Below are positions 46,920-57,119 of a stretch of 64,000 nucleotides of DNA, piece by piece. Made by a program: the position numbers and the translations under genes. The stretch comes from Cordylochernes scorpioides (taxonomy: Eukaryota > Arthropoda > Arachnida > Pseudoscorpiones > Chernetidae): NCBI GenBank assembly GCA_030710605.1, contig CP092872.1, positions 10,143,916-10,207,915 of the forward strand, written 5' to 3'. Positions within the stretch are counted from its first letter, which is position 1, and each line of letters begins with the position of its first letter. Under the pieces are notes generated by a model. The model was not told where the DNA came from, searched no databases, and saw nothing but the letters and a program-made list of their open reading frames with translations.

Positions 46920-48740
46920 TGTACTTTGATCAGAATGGTACAAAGATGACCAGTGAGCTTGTGAAGAGATTCATTTAAGTCAAGTATAATATTTCGAATT
47001 TGCATCCAAATTCTGCTGTAGGAAGGATTCTTGGTACCATGGTTGTCACTCTTACGGAGCATTCCGCTCCACACAGTTCATATACTGTCAAGATGACTGA
47101 CTTGTAGGCTGACCCGCTGCAGCTGTAGACCAACACAGTACTCGGTTGTCAACTTTCTACATCATAATCCGCTCTATGCATTACATTTACCAACACCAGT
47201 GTCAGAATTTCCTTATTTATTTCTAACTATGATGTGCTTGGTTCTTGTTTGTTCTCAAACAGGGTAAGCCTCCCCCTATCATTGCTGTCAAGTGACTGAC
47301 TTAGCAAGGGGCAGTGGTTCTCCACACTCTGCAGCTGCGATATCCATTTCCAAAATGTTCTGATACTTGGTAGCATGCTTTCTTTGCTTCCATCTTTGAC
47401 GTGCTATAACTAGCAATACTTAGCAGTGAATCTGTCTTTCTGTTCCACTTGACCACACTGTTGCCGACCAGCACAATTTCATCTTGTTAGCATCTCAGAG
47501 GTGGTTGTATTGATTTCTTTGTTGCCTGCCACCCATCTTCTGGCTCTAGAAGTTTTCTTCTTTTTAACCCTCTAGATTTGGGCTTTTTGTGCTGATCTTG
47601 CGCTGGACTATGGTCTCCTCAAAACTGCTGGAAGCTTTTCACTTTCAGTACAACTCTTTTCAGGCAGGGGCTGTGAGTCTTCACCTTGTCTGACAAAAAA
47701 AAATGAAGGTGGTGATGGGTACTAATTTGTGGCATATCTTTTTGACTTGGTTTGCATATGGGCAGCTCTGACACTTTGCAGACACTGACATTGGAATTGG
47801 TGCTGTTTAGTTGCTGGCTCCAACTTTAATATTCCTCTACTATCCAGCCATGTCGCATTTGCTCTGAGTGTCCAACTCCGACCTGTCCAGCTGGCTCGAA
47901 ACTGTAGTCCCTGAAAGTCTAGCCCTGTTGCAATAGTCTGCCACACCATCGCCTTACAGCTCACCATGACTGCAGTTTCTCTCAAGAATATGTTCAGATG
48001 GAATGCAGAATGCTGAGTCCCTGCACAGCACAGTATCCACCTGGTTCTCTACCTCCATTATTTCATTCTGGCCAAGAGATTGCTCGGACATTGAGATTCC
48101 AGCTGTTGGTCAATTATCTCTTTTCAAAATGCAGATTGTTGATCAGGCTTTCTAGAAAGTGATTCTAATGAGAATCATTCACCATTCTTTCTAGTGAATT
48201 GCTGAAATTGTGAATATTGCTTGGAGGCTTCAGAAGATATCTGGTAAAGACCTTTTATCGCTATGAAGAGAGCTTGAATGAGTTTTACAAACTAAATGAG
48301 TACAATAAATGGGACTTGCTTCCAACCTCTCCACTCTGAGGGATCCTTGGCACCATGGATAACATTTTTGTGAAGAGTCCATTTTTCCACACACAGTTCA
48401 TGTCCGGCCTAGAAGGCACCTTATTGTAGGATGATGCACTGCTGCAGTACCGACACACTCATTTCAATGTATACCTTCCAAAGAGTAATCTGCTTTATAC
48501 AATCTAGTCGCAAAAATGGCCTGGCAAACTCTAGAACACTTTTGTGGTCAGGCCATCAGCTGCTATCCACTGAGTTGTGTGGGTTATCCACTGTCCATCC
48601 TGGGTCATTCCGGTGCCTTCTTGAGACTGTGGTTACTCCCACGCTGCCGGTTGTCAAGCTTTTTTGCTCTTCCAGCCAGCTTATTCTATCCTGCAGTGGT
48701 GCCACCATGACTATGTCAGTAGCACTTATTCATCCCTTTC
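46920..48740 (-). mobile_element. LTR retroelement copy 2, inverted relative to copy 1
   Basis: On the minus strand the 3' LTR ends ..AAAGTACA at 46920. The internal region runs upward through the frame at 47722-47985 (homologous to the GARLF..QLEGQNWALQ part of copy 1), a PLPEKSCTE segment near 47650, and a segment near 48130-48240 matching copy 1 at 39020-39170. A second LTR-related segment (48290-48740) shares a GATAGCAGCTG and GTTGGAAGCAAG pair with copy 1's LTR. The order LTR - short internal - LTR with only about 1 kb inside suggests a compact non-autonomous LTR element. Nucleotide identity to copy 1 is only about 70-75%. Confidence 0.55.
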
Positions 48741-48860
48741 TTATCTACGACATTCTTGGCTCTAGGAGTAAAAGAGTCAGACGACACAATACTAACAACC
48801 AACTTAAATTTTTACAAATAAAAAAAAAATTGTCTAATCATGTGTATGTATTGGGATATT

Positions 48861-48891
48861 TTTCGAAATAAAACACCCCCTCCCTCATCAG
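48861..48891 (-). ncRNA. Hammerhead-like motif, core intact, stem weak
   Basis: The minus strand reads CTGATGA (48885-48891), then a G-rich stretch, then TTTC and GAAA (48861-48864). Core bases are perfect but stem II relies on wobble pairs. Confidence 0.35.
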
Positions 48892-49329
48892 TCAGTGACA
48901 ACTGACTTTTTATACAATGCCCCATATATTATTTAAAATTCTTTCTTAATTTAAATACTCAATATTTTTAATTTACTTAATGACAAAACTGGTCTTCTTT
49001 TGAGTAGTTTCATTGATGTCCAAGGACTATCTCATTGAAATTATTTTTGTCCTTTGCATCAGTTTTGTTGAATGGGTTACAAGATAATGCAGCAGGGGTG
49101 ACATTCTTCCTATCTTCTCTGTGTACTATCTCTAAATGTGTATCTCATTAGTTTTAGGCCACATCTCAAGTCTCGAGCATGGATCATATATATTTGCAAA
49201 CTATGTTTACATGCTATGGTCAGGCCCAACCAAAAATGTAAGCCCATAGTTTGTAACAGTCAAGCTATCGCCAAATATTTCAATTCCAAAATACTCTTAT
49301 CTACACTCATGCATAGTTGAAATTCTTGT

Positions 49330-50880
49330 CAAGGATTGTACAGGTTGAAGAAACCCTTCTTTATCTGGTTGCATTAATGAGGCCATTAATCCTTCTATCA
49401 ATGTTCCGGTATGGATTCAATTCTTGTGTACGAGTTAAAATGAACTAGAATCAGCTCTTCTTTCAATTTTTTTCAATGATTCAAAAGTCTCCGTTTCTGA
49501 CAACCCTGCAGAAAAATTGTATTTTTATTTTTGAAAAATGTATGACAATAGTAGCCACAATGACACAAAATAAATTAACCTTTTTTGGAATTGGGAATAC
49601 TTGAACCGCATTGATCTTGTCTGTAGCTGCTCTACCCCATTTTCTGATACCATGTGACTCAAAATGATAAACGAATCTATTTGGATGGTTTCAGCGACAA
49701 CCCTGAACCATAGAAACATTCTGACATTTAGTTAAACATTAGTTGTGCTTGTTTTGTTTTTATATACAATGATGTGTCATCTAAATTAACCATGCACTTG
49801 GGCCATTTTAGTTCCGCTAAAATTTTATTCATAATTCCTTAAAAATGACCGGGTCACCTGGTCGACCCAAACAGTAGTGCGTTAAATTGTACAGCCCAAT
49901 GCCTGTAGTGAATGCCATAATCGGTTTGCTTGCCTCATCTAGCAGGCACTGCCAATAAATAATTATCACAAAATAGTGTTAGAGAAATATTTCATCTCAG
50001 CTAGAAGATCTAAACAGTTGGAATATATGGTAATGGCATGAAAATTTTCAGTTACAATAATTTTTATAATGATGCAAAATCTATTTGATCCATCTGACAT
50101 TTTAGCTACAACAATTGGGCTAGCTTACAGAGACATTTCCTAATTTCTCATTTCCTTTACCTGGTCCTCTATAATCTTCCATTTCTTTGGACTAAAGTGA
50201 TAAGCTTTTCACCGAATCAGTTTTGAATTAATGTGGTTTGGTTCAACATCTGCCTTATATTCCTTTGCCAATATATAGCCAATATATTCCTTTTTTAAAT
50301 AGAGAAAGTGCCTGGCACTTGTACAAAATGCATCTAGTACTCCTACTTTTCACCTTCGGGCAGTTTAGGGTTTATATGAAATTTATGTGGTTTGCTACTA
50401 CACATCATATTATATCCTGAATGCTTGCTTAAGAAAGAAATATCTATTTCTCCTCTGGATTGAAACATACATGATTTGCCTTTCAATCACACTGGTTTGT
50501 TCTTAGTGTTAATAACATCTTTGAATAGTTAGGACATATACTAATGGTACTATTAATCCCGTTTTTGTGTGTAGATGGGATGAGGTTCCAAAATACCTAC
50601 CATAAGTAGGCCCTTTTACCCCAACCCTCATTTTACAATGGGTACAATGTCATCCCTTTGTTTAGGTTTTCCTGGTTGTTTACTATTTACCTATTTCTTG
50701 AGCTGCCATTATTCATATTTGACCTTGAGTAGTTCACATCTATTTGTGGCCTATACAGCTGAATTGGCTGCTTGTCTACAAAACTAATGTTAGCCCCAGA
50801 ATTGAAAATTACTGAACTCATGCATGATATATTGATCTGTAACTAAGCAAAATTTCACATGCCCCGCCAACTGAATTTTT
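49330..50880 (-). pseudogene. pol: Ty3/gypsy protease-RT remnant with RT core
   Basis: In minus-strand order: a protease-like active-site segment FNSGANISFVDK (DTGA-type changed to NSGA) near 50790; the RT entry segment SPKKWKIIEDQVKEM near 50190; SPIVVAKMSDGSNRFCI (family SPIVxVxKKDGSxRFCVDYR) near 50100; EMKYFSN near 50010; a VYxDD-like region decayed near 49770; then LSHMVSENGVEQLQ (family LGHxVSxxGI) at 49645. Numerous stops and frameshifts. It is distinct from the copies in the two arms because it retains the RT region they lack. Confidence 0.7.
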
Positions 50881-51182
50881 CCATTGGTGTTTTTCCTATT
50901 TTGGTAAATGTATTTTTCAAAGGAGACCTTAATTAATGTATGTTTATTATTCCCCACTCATTGTCCCTTCAAAAAATTAAATCAAAGCAAGTAAACACAA
51001 AAGGTGTGGCAACAAAAAGGAGGATTGAATTTAAAGACTATTATTCATCTATTATTTCAGAATACACAGGTATGCAAAGAGATCGCGAGACATGAACCAA
51101 GCATTTAGAGACTGCTTTAGCTGTCTCCATACATACAACAACTCTCTTGAAACATCTCTAGTCTCACCTTTGAACTCCTTTG
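50881..51182. other. Unassigned spacer
   Basis: No recognised feature; mildly AT-rich. Confidence 0.35.
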
Positions 51183-51454
51183 TATACAATATGGCCAAAT
51201 TCATCCAATGAGGTGTGGGAGATCAGTTTGCTAATCAAATACAAAAAATTTCCCCAAATAACACACAAAGCTTTAAAATATTTATCAAATAATTTTATAT
51301 CTGTGTTACAAGCACCCTTAGACATTACATATGGATTATTTTCTACAGTATGGGAAACTTCAACTACAGGATTTAAGGTAAAATTGTACTTACCATGTGG
51401 CCTCCATTTCAGGAAATCCCAGTGTTTGTGCTTTATATGGAAACATGTGAAACC
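51183..51454 (+). pseudogene. Possible hAT-family transposase C-terminal fragment
   Basis: An open frame of about 91 codons running into the gap reads WEISLLIKYKKFPQITHKAL, then KYL, and later GLFSTVWE. hAT/ZBED-like transposases end with a dimerisation region of the form W..L...YP.L...ALK.L..F.T...CE.GFS. The match is loose. The opposite strand is also open here (51164 to the gap) with a GTAAGT splice-donor-like site after CACATG near 51394, so a host exon on the minus strand is an alternative. Confidence 0.25.
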
Positions 51455-51554
51455 NNNNNNNNNNNNNNNNNNNNNNNNNNNNNNNNNNNNNNNNNNNNNN
51501 NNNNNNNNNNNNNNNNNNNNNNNNNNNNNNNNNNNNNNNNNNNNNNNNNNNNNN
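51455..51554. other. Scaffold gap (100 N)
   Basis: Exactly 100 N. It lies precisely where the right arm of the large inverted duplication ends, within mariner sequence, so true adjacency across it is unproven. Confidence 0.95.
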
Positions 51555-52037
51555 TGAAAGTAGCTTGAGAACACTTCTTTTAGAGATTTAAAGTTTTTTC
51601 ATCAAAATTGATATGCTGTTATTGTTGGTTTTTCTTGAGAATTTCATCAACAAGAGCCAAATTTTGGTCTGTTGTGACAGTTGAAGGTTTACCTGGCATC
51701 TCTTTGTCATGAAGATTAAAATCACCTTTCTGGAAGCGCTGAACCCATCTCTGTATAGTGCTTCTATCCAATGTTTTGTTTCCATATACTGGCTTAAGTT
51801 TTGAGTGAATTGTTGTGGCTATAATGTCGCCAGACTTAAAGAGGAGCTCGGTCACCGACCTTGTGGATTCTGGTGTTCACATTAGGCTTCATATCTGAAA
51901 AATACAAAAGATAGATCAATTCTGATTGCAGATATGAAAATCAGAGTGGTTAATTCACCAGAAAGCATCTATTTTATTATAATAAATTATTTATAAATTT
52001 TGCTAGGGGTGATTGTGCATTACTTATTGACCCAACC
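51555..52037 (-). pseudogene. mariner transposase N-terminal part, cut by gap
   Basis: The terminal repeat ends at 52037. The frame at 51619-51855 reads MTELLFKSGDIIATTIHSKL, then STIQRWVQRFQKGDFNLHDK and PGKPSTV, the DNA-binding half. It then degenerates (ATCTCTAAAAGAAGTG near 51590) and stops at the gap. It is homologous to 22385-22850 on the left; its frame is better preserved in the N-terminal region. Confidence 0.8.
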
Positions 52038-52039
52038 TT

Positions 52040-54880
52040 ATATATAAAGCAAAAGGCCTCATCCCATAGTCCCCTCAATGAGTATCCATAGCTACTTAGA
52101 AAACATGTAATTAAAATTACGCACAATAATTGGCCTATTTAGTTACTATGATCAGAAACCCAAAGAATCTAATATCCCATTTAAAATAAAAGAAGCCATC
52201 TACTCCATATCATGCAATAACTGTAGTTCTAAATATTTAGGGGACTTTGGGGTAAAGTCCATAACAGAAGAGAAGAACGATACAGAAATATTAACAATAG
52301 CAATTCACTCTCTCACGATCTATTATTACAACACATAAAGGAAACAGGCCATATTGTATTACGACAATATTCATAGTAAATATCAAAGATTTATGATAGA
52401 ATCCTTGATATATCCAAAAATTCACTGGGCAAAACCCAGACGTTGCTGGTAATTCAGCTAGTATATATACAACATCAAAAAGCCTTTATTTAGGGTCACT
52501 GACCCTATACAGGATTCACCAGAGGTATGCATAAGAACAAAGCAGTGAGACAAAGGAAACAACGATATAAACAGAAGAAAAAACAAGAAAGAGAAAGAGG
52601 GAAGCAAGAAAAACAACACAAAAAGAGTAGCAGTAAGAAAGTGCAGCTAGTATATATATCCTACACCTAGGCGTTTATTTAGTGTTTTTCTCCCTTCGAA
52701 GGGTTTACAGGCCGAAATCTTGAGATAAAGTAATATATATATCAACCATTGAAGAAACATCAACGAAGACATCTTCGATTTTTATTTATCATATTACTTG
52801 TGGGGTGTAAATATTCTATTATAAATTCACTTTCTAAAAATATTGCAAACCATAAAATTACTTCATGAAGTATATTTTGGATCTATAAACATTTTTAGTG
52901 ATATTTTATATTTTAACTTGTAATAAAAGGGTATATCCAAAAAGTGCCTTTTGATATAGAAATATTTACTCTGTGTCCAATAAAACTTCTCAGTTTAAAC
53001 ATCTCGCTATTGGTAAAGTCGTGCCAGTGTTGTCTGTCTGGTGATGCACAGTTTCAACACAGAAATGATTGGGAGTCGAGGCTTGATTTTTGGAGCGATT
53101 ATTCATGACCTCAAATGAGAACGAAATCCAAACATCTAGGTAACTTAGTGTGTTTTACTTGTGTACATTTGAGGAATTCATTTGAGAATATTTTACACTG
53201 TATTGGTATAATAAACATTAGCCTGTTACAAGTTTATATATGAACTAAAAAACTAAATATGTCAAAATGAGCATTTTAAGAGCTTTTTGAATAATTAAGT
53301 GTGGTGATTTGTTAAGTAGTCATAATAGTGGTAAGGATGCACACAGGAGGCAAGATCCAGGGGCAAAAACCCGTGAGGGGCGGAGGAGAAGGTCCGAGGA
53401 CGACCCTTTCCAAAAACTGGCGAGGAGACTACCTCAGTGATATCTGTCCTTTTAGATTATCCAATCCAGGTGCTTTTAAACTATTCTCAGTAGGTTAAAA
53501 ATAGTTCTCGCAGAAGGGAACAGAGTGGTGAAGTGACCCCTGTATTTTTAGAAGGCAGACATGTGGTCAACTTGAAGTGTTACCTGACCAGCAAATTTTC
53601 TCTTCCCTCTCCTTATACTTTCACACAGAGGTTATCTTTATTGAAATATTTCTATAAACTGCATTTCTACTTGAGATATTGATATTATGAGAGATGTCCC
53701 TATTTCCTTTCAAAAAAGAATTTGAGCAGGAAATTATTTGAGGGTAGGTTATATGGTACAGTGTGGGTGTGGAGATAATCATGGATTAGTGCAATGCATT
53801 CATGCTTGAGGAGGTGAAGGGAGTTGAAGATTAAGCCTAAGAGAGTTGCCAAATAAAAAAAAACTCTATTGTATAAATCGTGAAGAAAGAGGTTGAAGAA
53901 AGGTACAAATGAAGTCTTCTCTGCATTCGTTGACAAATATGGTGCTAATAAGAATTGAGGCATTTTATAGAGAGACTTGGTTAGGCAGTCAACTTATTAT
54001 CGATCTCTCTTGAGGCCAAAAATATATAAATAAAACAAATAAGGAACATGCGCGTGCATAAAAAGAGACCTCTGGGATCGAGTGAGATAAAATGAGCCTC
54101 TTAGAGATTAAAGCTTCAATGAAGGAAATGGGTACAACGAAGCAATCCTGGAGAGGCTATACAACAAAAATAATAATAAATAAAAATGAAAAATATACCT
54201 TTGGGGTCAAGTGAAATAAAGATAATTGGACCTTGTGGTCTATTAAAAAATATGAGACCTTGGAGGTCAAAGGGTTTTTATAATGCATTTCCTCTCTGAG
54301 TTTAAGGTTCAATGTAGGAAATTGGGTACACTGAAGCAAAAGAGCCATTGGATGAAAAAATAAGTTGATGCAAGAGAGAAATCAAAGGAGAAGGAATGGT
54401 AAGACGCTTTGGCGAGAGTGAAATATAATAAAAATACCAGGTTTGAAGAAAAGGAAACGTGCTGTTATTGAAAAAAAAGGGATTAGAATCAAAAGCATGA
54501 ATGATTTGTGGGATGGTGTCTGAATATTGTCTATAAAATTATAAATAACATTTTTGGGTGAAATATGTTTGATAATTATAAAATCCACATAAGTTTTTAA
54601 AACGTTAAATAAGTAAAAATTGATTAAAAGTTGAGTCAATGTTTTATAAATTTTGATTTGTGAAGTGTGGAATTGTGAAAAAGTGAAAAAAGTTCTAAAA
54701 TGAATGTAAATTGAAATAAATGATTTTTTTTTTCTAATCATGGTAAAATAGAGGTGAAACCTAATGAGAAATCATGAGAAATATGCTAAATATTCACAAT
54801 TTTATTTGGTATAAAAATGTAATATATATGCCGAATTTATTATGATTTATTCCTAAATAAGGCATCTTTTGAAGAGAGAC
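52040..54880. other. Right-arm copy of 19280-22380
   Basis: Contains the mirror of the ACTAGC repeat (to about 52462), the degenerate hammerhead-like relics (about 52490-52725), the GC-rich island (53325-53460) and the CTCGACCCC-type short repeats. A segment of about 36 bp near 53551-53585 is absent from the left arm. No gene recognised. Confidence 0.5.
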
Positions 54881-54884
54881 AATT

Positions 54885-55560
54885 GTGGAAATTAAAGTAA
54901 GATCTCCAAGCGGCCATAAACTGATATTGTTTGCCCAGGGGAGGCGCGGTTATATTGATCTCTGGCATTTGGGGGAAGGGGGATTGTTTTTTTTTATTTT
55001 TATGGAACGTCAGATGAGTTTAACACCCCAAGAAAATGTAAGGGAATTTAGTTTGTGGTGGTGGTTTGTTATGTTGATGAGTGAGCATTTTTTAAGACTC
55101 TGTATTGTGTCTGGGAACACATGAATTTTTAGGGTAGAAATGCTACAAATGGTGCTAACAATATGGACACGATTTTAAGACATAAAGAGTTGGTTACAGG
55201 TGAATGAATGGTGAGTTTAGTTAAGTTGTGGAAAAAAAGTTGTTCACCTTGTGCCATGGTGCCACTCACAAATGGTAGATTTGGAGAGAAACTTCTAACA
55301 TAAAATACCATAGCCAACAGATTTACTGAGGTTGAATGTTTATGTTTGGTGGAACGATTTGCTGCGTGTTTATGTTGTGCGCGAGTGTTTTGAAATGAAA
55401 TGTTTTATAATATGTTGTTAACGTGGTGTACCTCAGGGGGGTGTTTGTCTGGGGCTATGTTAGTGGTTTCAGGAGTGTTGTAATTTGTGTTTGTCTTATC
55501 TATGGATAATTGGTGTAGGTGGGCGTGATTGAGAACTCTTTAGCGACATTACAAGTTCTA
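54885..55560 (+). pseudogene. Possible LINE reverse-transcriptase remnant
   Basis: Near 55426-55445 the frame reads RGVPQGGV, matching the G(V/I)PQG motif conserved in LINE RTs. Preceding residues (RVYVVRECFEM) fit the FRVRVG-type segment usually found before it. Stops interrupt the frame repeatedly and no YADD box is visible. The mirror at 16080-16700 is equally broken. The 62-codon minus-strand frame at 55129-55317 is likely a shadow. Confidence 0.3.
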
Positions 55561-55983
55561 GCAGGGGTTATTGGTTAGATTTTTTCGTGTTAAAAGTAGT
55601 ATGATTGTATTATCATACCAGTTGTATTGTTATGAAATACGGAAAAAGCAGATATAAGATTATCCTGACAATGGATGAGGCATTACAAAATTAGAAGTTT
55701 TGATGATTATATGGGGACGCAGGGAGATAAATTAGAGTTTATATAAAATGTATTTTCGAGATGATCATTAGAAAATAAAAATTTGATATCGTAAATGCCA
55801 TTTTGATTAAGGCGACATTAATTGGGGAAAATGAAGGAATTTGTATTTAAAAAGTTTTAAATGATAAGAAGAAATGCGCAGAAAGGTGTTTAGTATAAAG
55901 TAAATTGAAATATAAAAATTGTGCTTAATTTTTATTCAATAAATAAAAGAGCTAGAAATGGTTTTGCAGTGTGTTAAAATATA

Positions 55984-56142
55984 CAGTTAAACCGTCTATA
56001 GCGCCCCCTCTAAATAGCGCCTTCCTCTCTATAGCGCCCGATTTTAAATACTAGTATGATGCGATATACATTAAATGTGACCTTTCTATAGCACCCAATT
56101 TTGGTAAGTCCCAAGAGGGGGCGGTATAGACAGGCTTAACTG
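55984..56142. mobile_element. pogo/Tigger-type MITE, right arm only
   Basis: The ends CAGTTAAACCGTCTATAGCG and CGGTATAGACAGGCTTAACTG are inverted with TA on each side. The interior repeats TATAGCGCCC. It lies in the block deleted from the left arm. Confidence 0.85.
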
Positions 56143-56179
56143 TATATATTTCAAAAACTATCACAAAGATGTGGGCGTG

Positions 56180-56510
56180 CAAAAAAAAAAGATATAACAC
56201 ACATAATTGATTTGCTCTGTTGAACTGCGAAGCTGGGACTTTCATTGGTTTTGAAAGTTCGGAGGGGTCGCGGTCGTAACTTGTACCTTGCTTCAGTTTG
56301 AGAAGTCCCGAAGGGGAATTTGGTTAGTGGTCATGGCTTTTAGATGAGTCCGGCGTCATGGCGCATAGACTGGAAAGGCGGCGTATTGCTCGAGCGTGGC
56401 GTGACAGTAACTTAATATAGCTTGGAAACATGGCTCCTGGAGCGATTCCATAGATAGTAGCTTGGTGTTCTCGACAACCTAGGTTCGAAGAGCTGAGTGT
56501 TATTCTATAT
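56180..56510. other. GC-rich island retained only in the right arm
   Basis: About 330 bp clearly richer in G+C than anything nearby, containing several GGCG/CGTGGCG motifs and a B-box-like AGGTTCGAAGAGC near 56481. No open frame or RNA fold I can name. Confidence 0.35.
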
Positions 56511-57119
56511 TATTATTATAATTCTTAGAATTTTAATTTTTGCTGTTATTATTTAAAATGTTCTAATATATGCTTTAAAAATTAACATACATTTTTAAAA
56601 AGCAACAATTCCATGTAAACATATTTTAATAAAAAATATTAACGACAAAAAAATTCAAGAACTACATATTTTTATTTTAAATTAAGGATATTTTTAAATT
56701 CGGATTTTTGAATATATAAAGGGTTTGTGACTTTAAAAGCCAGCATTTTAAATTTTAATTGCAATTATTTTAAAGGATTCAGTAATAAATAAAATTTAAG
56801 AAAAACCTTTATAAAAATGTTTGACCTTCTTTGTACCCACGTGGCGTGAATGTAACCTATAGGCTGGATATTCTCTACAACATAAGTTATAAACTGGCTG
56901 TTGGTGTTTTTAATGTATAGAACTATATCTTTTTAATGTTGTTATTTCAAATATATGTAATGTATACTTTAAAAAATTATATACATTTTTATAAGTGAGA
57001 TTTATCATTTAAGCACGTTTTTTAAAAGATGTAATGTACATAAATTTATGAAATATCTTCATGACTTTATTGATTTATTTTAAATTCAGTTATTTCAAAG
57101 GGCTTTTTTTAGTCATAAT
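56511..57119. other. AT-rich spacer
   Basis: Contains the single right-arm copy of the 55-bp segment duplicated at 15742 (about 56872-56927). Nothing else. Confidence 0.5.

Noticed and set aside
48431..48871. 146-codon frame on the plus strand
   Set aside because: It is antisense to the LTR-related segment of copy 2 and shows no family resemblance.
55129..55317. 62-codon hydrophobic frame as a small membrane protein
   Set aside because: The left-arm counterpart is not preserved as a frame and the region looks like a broken LINE on the other strand.
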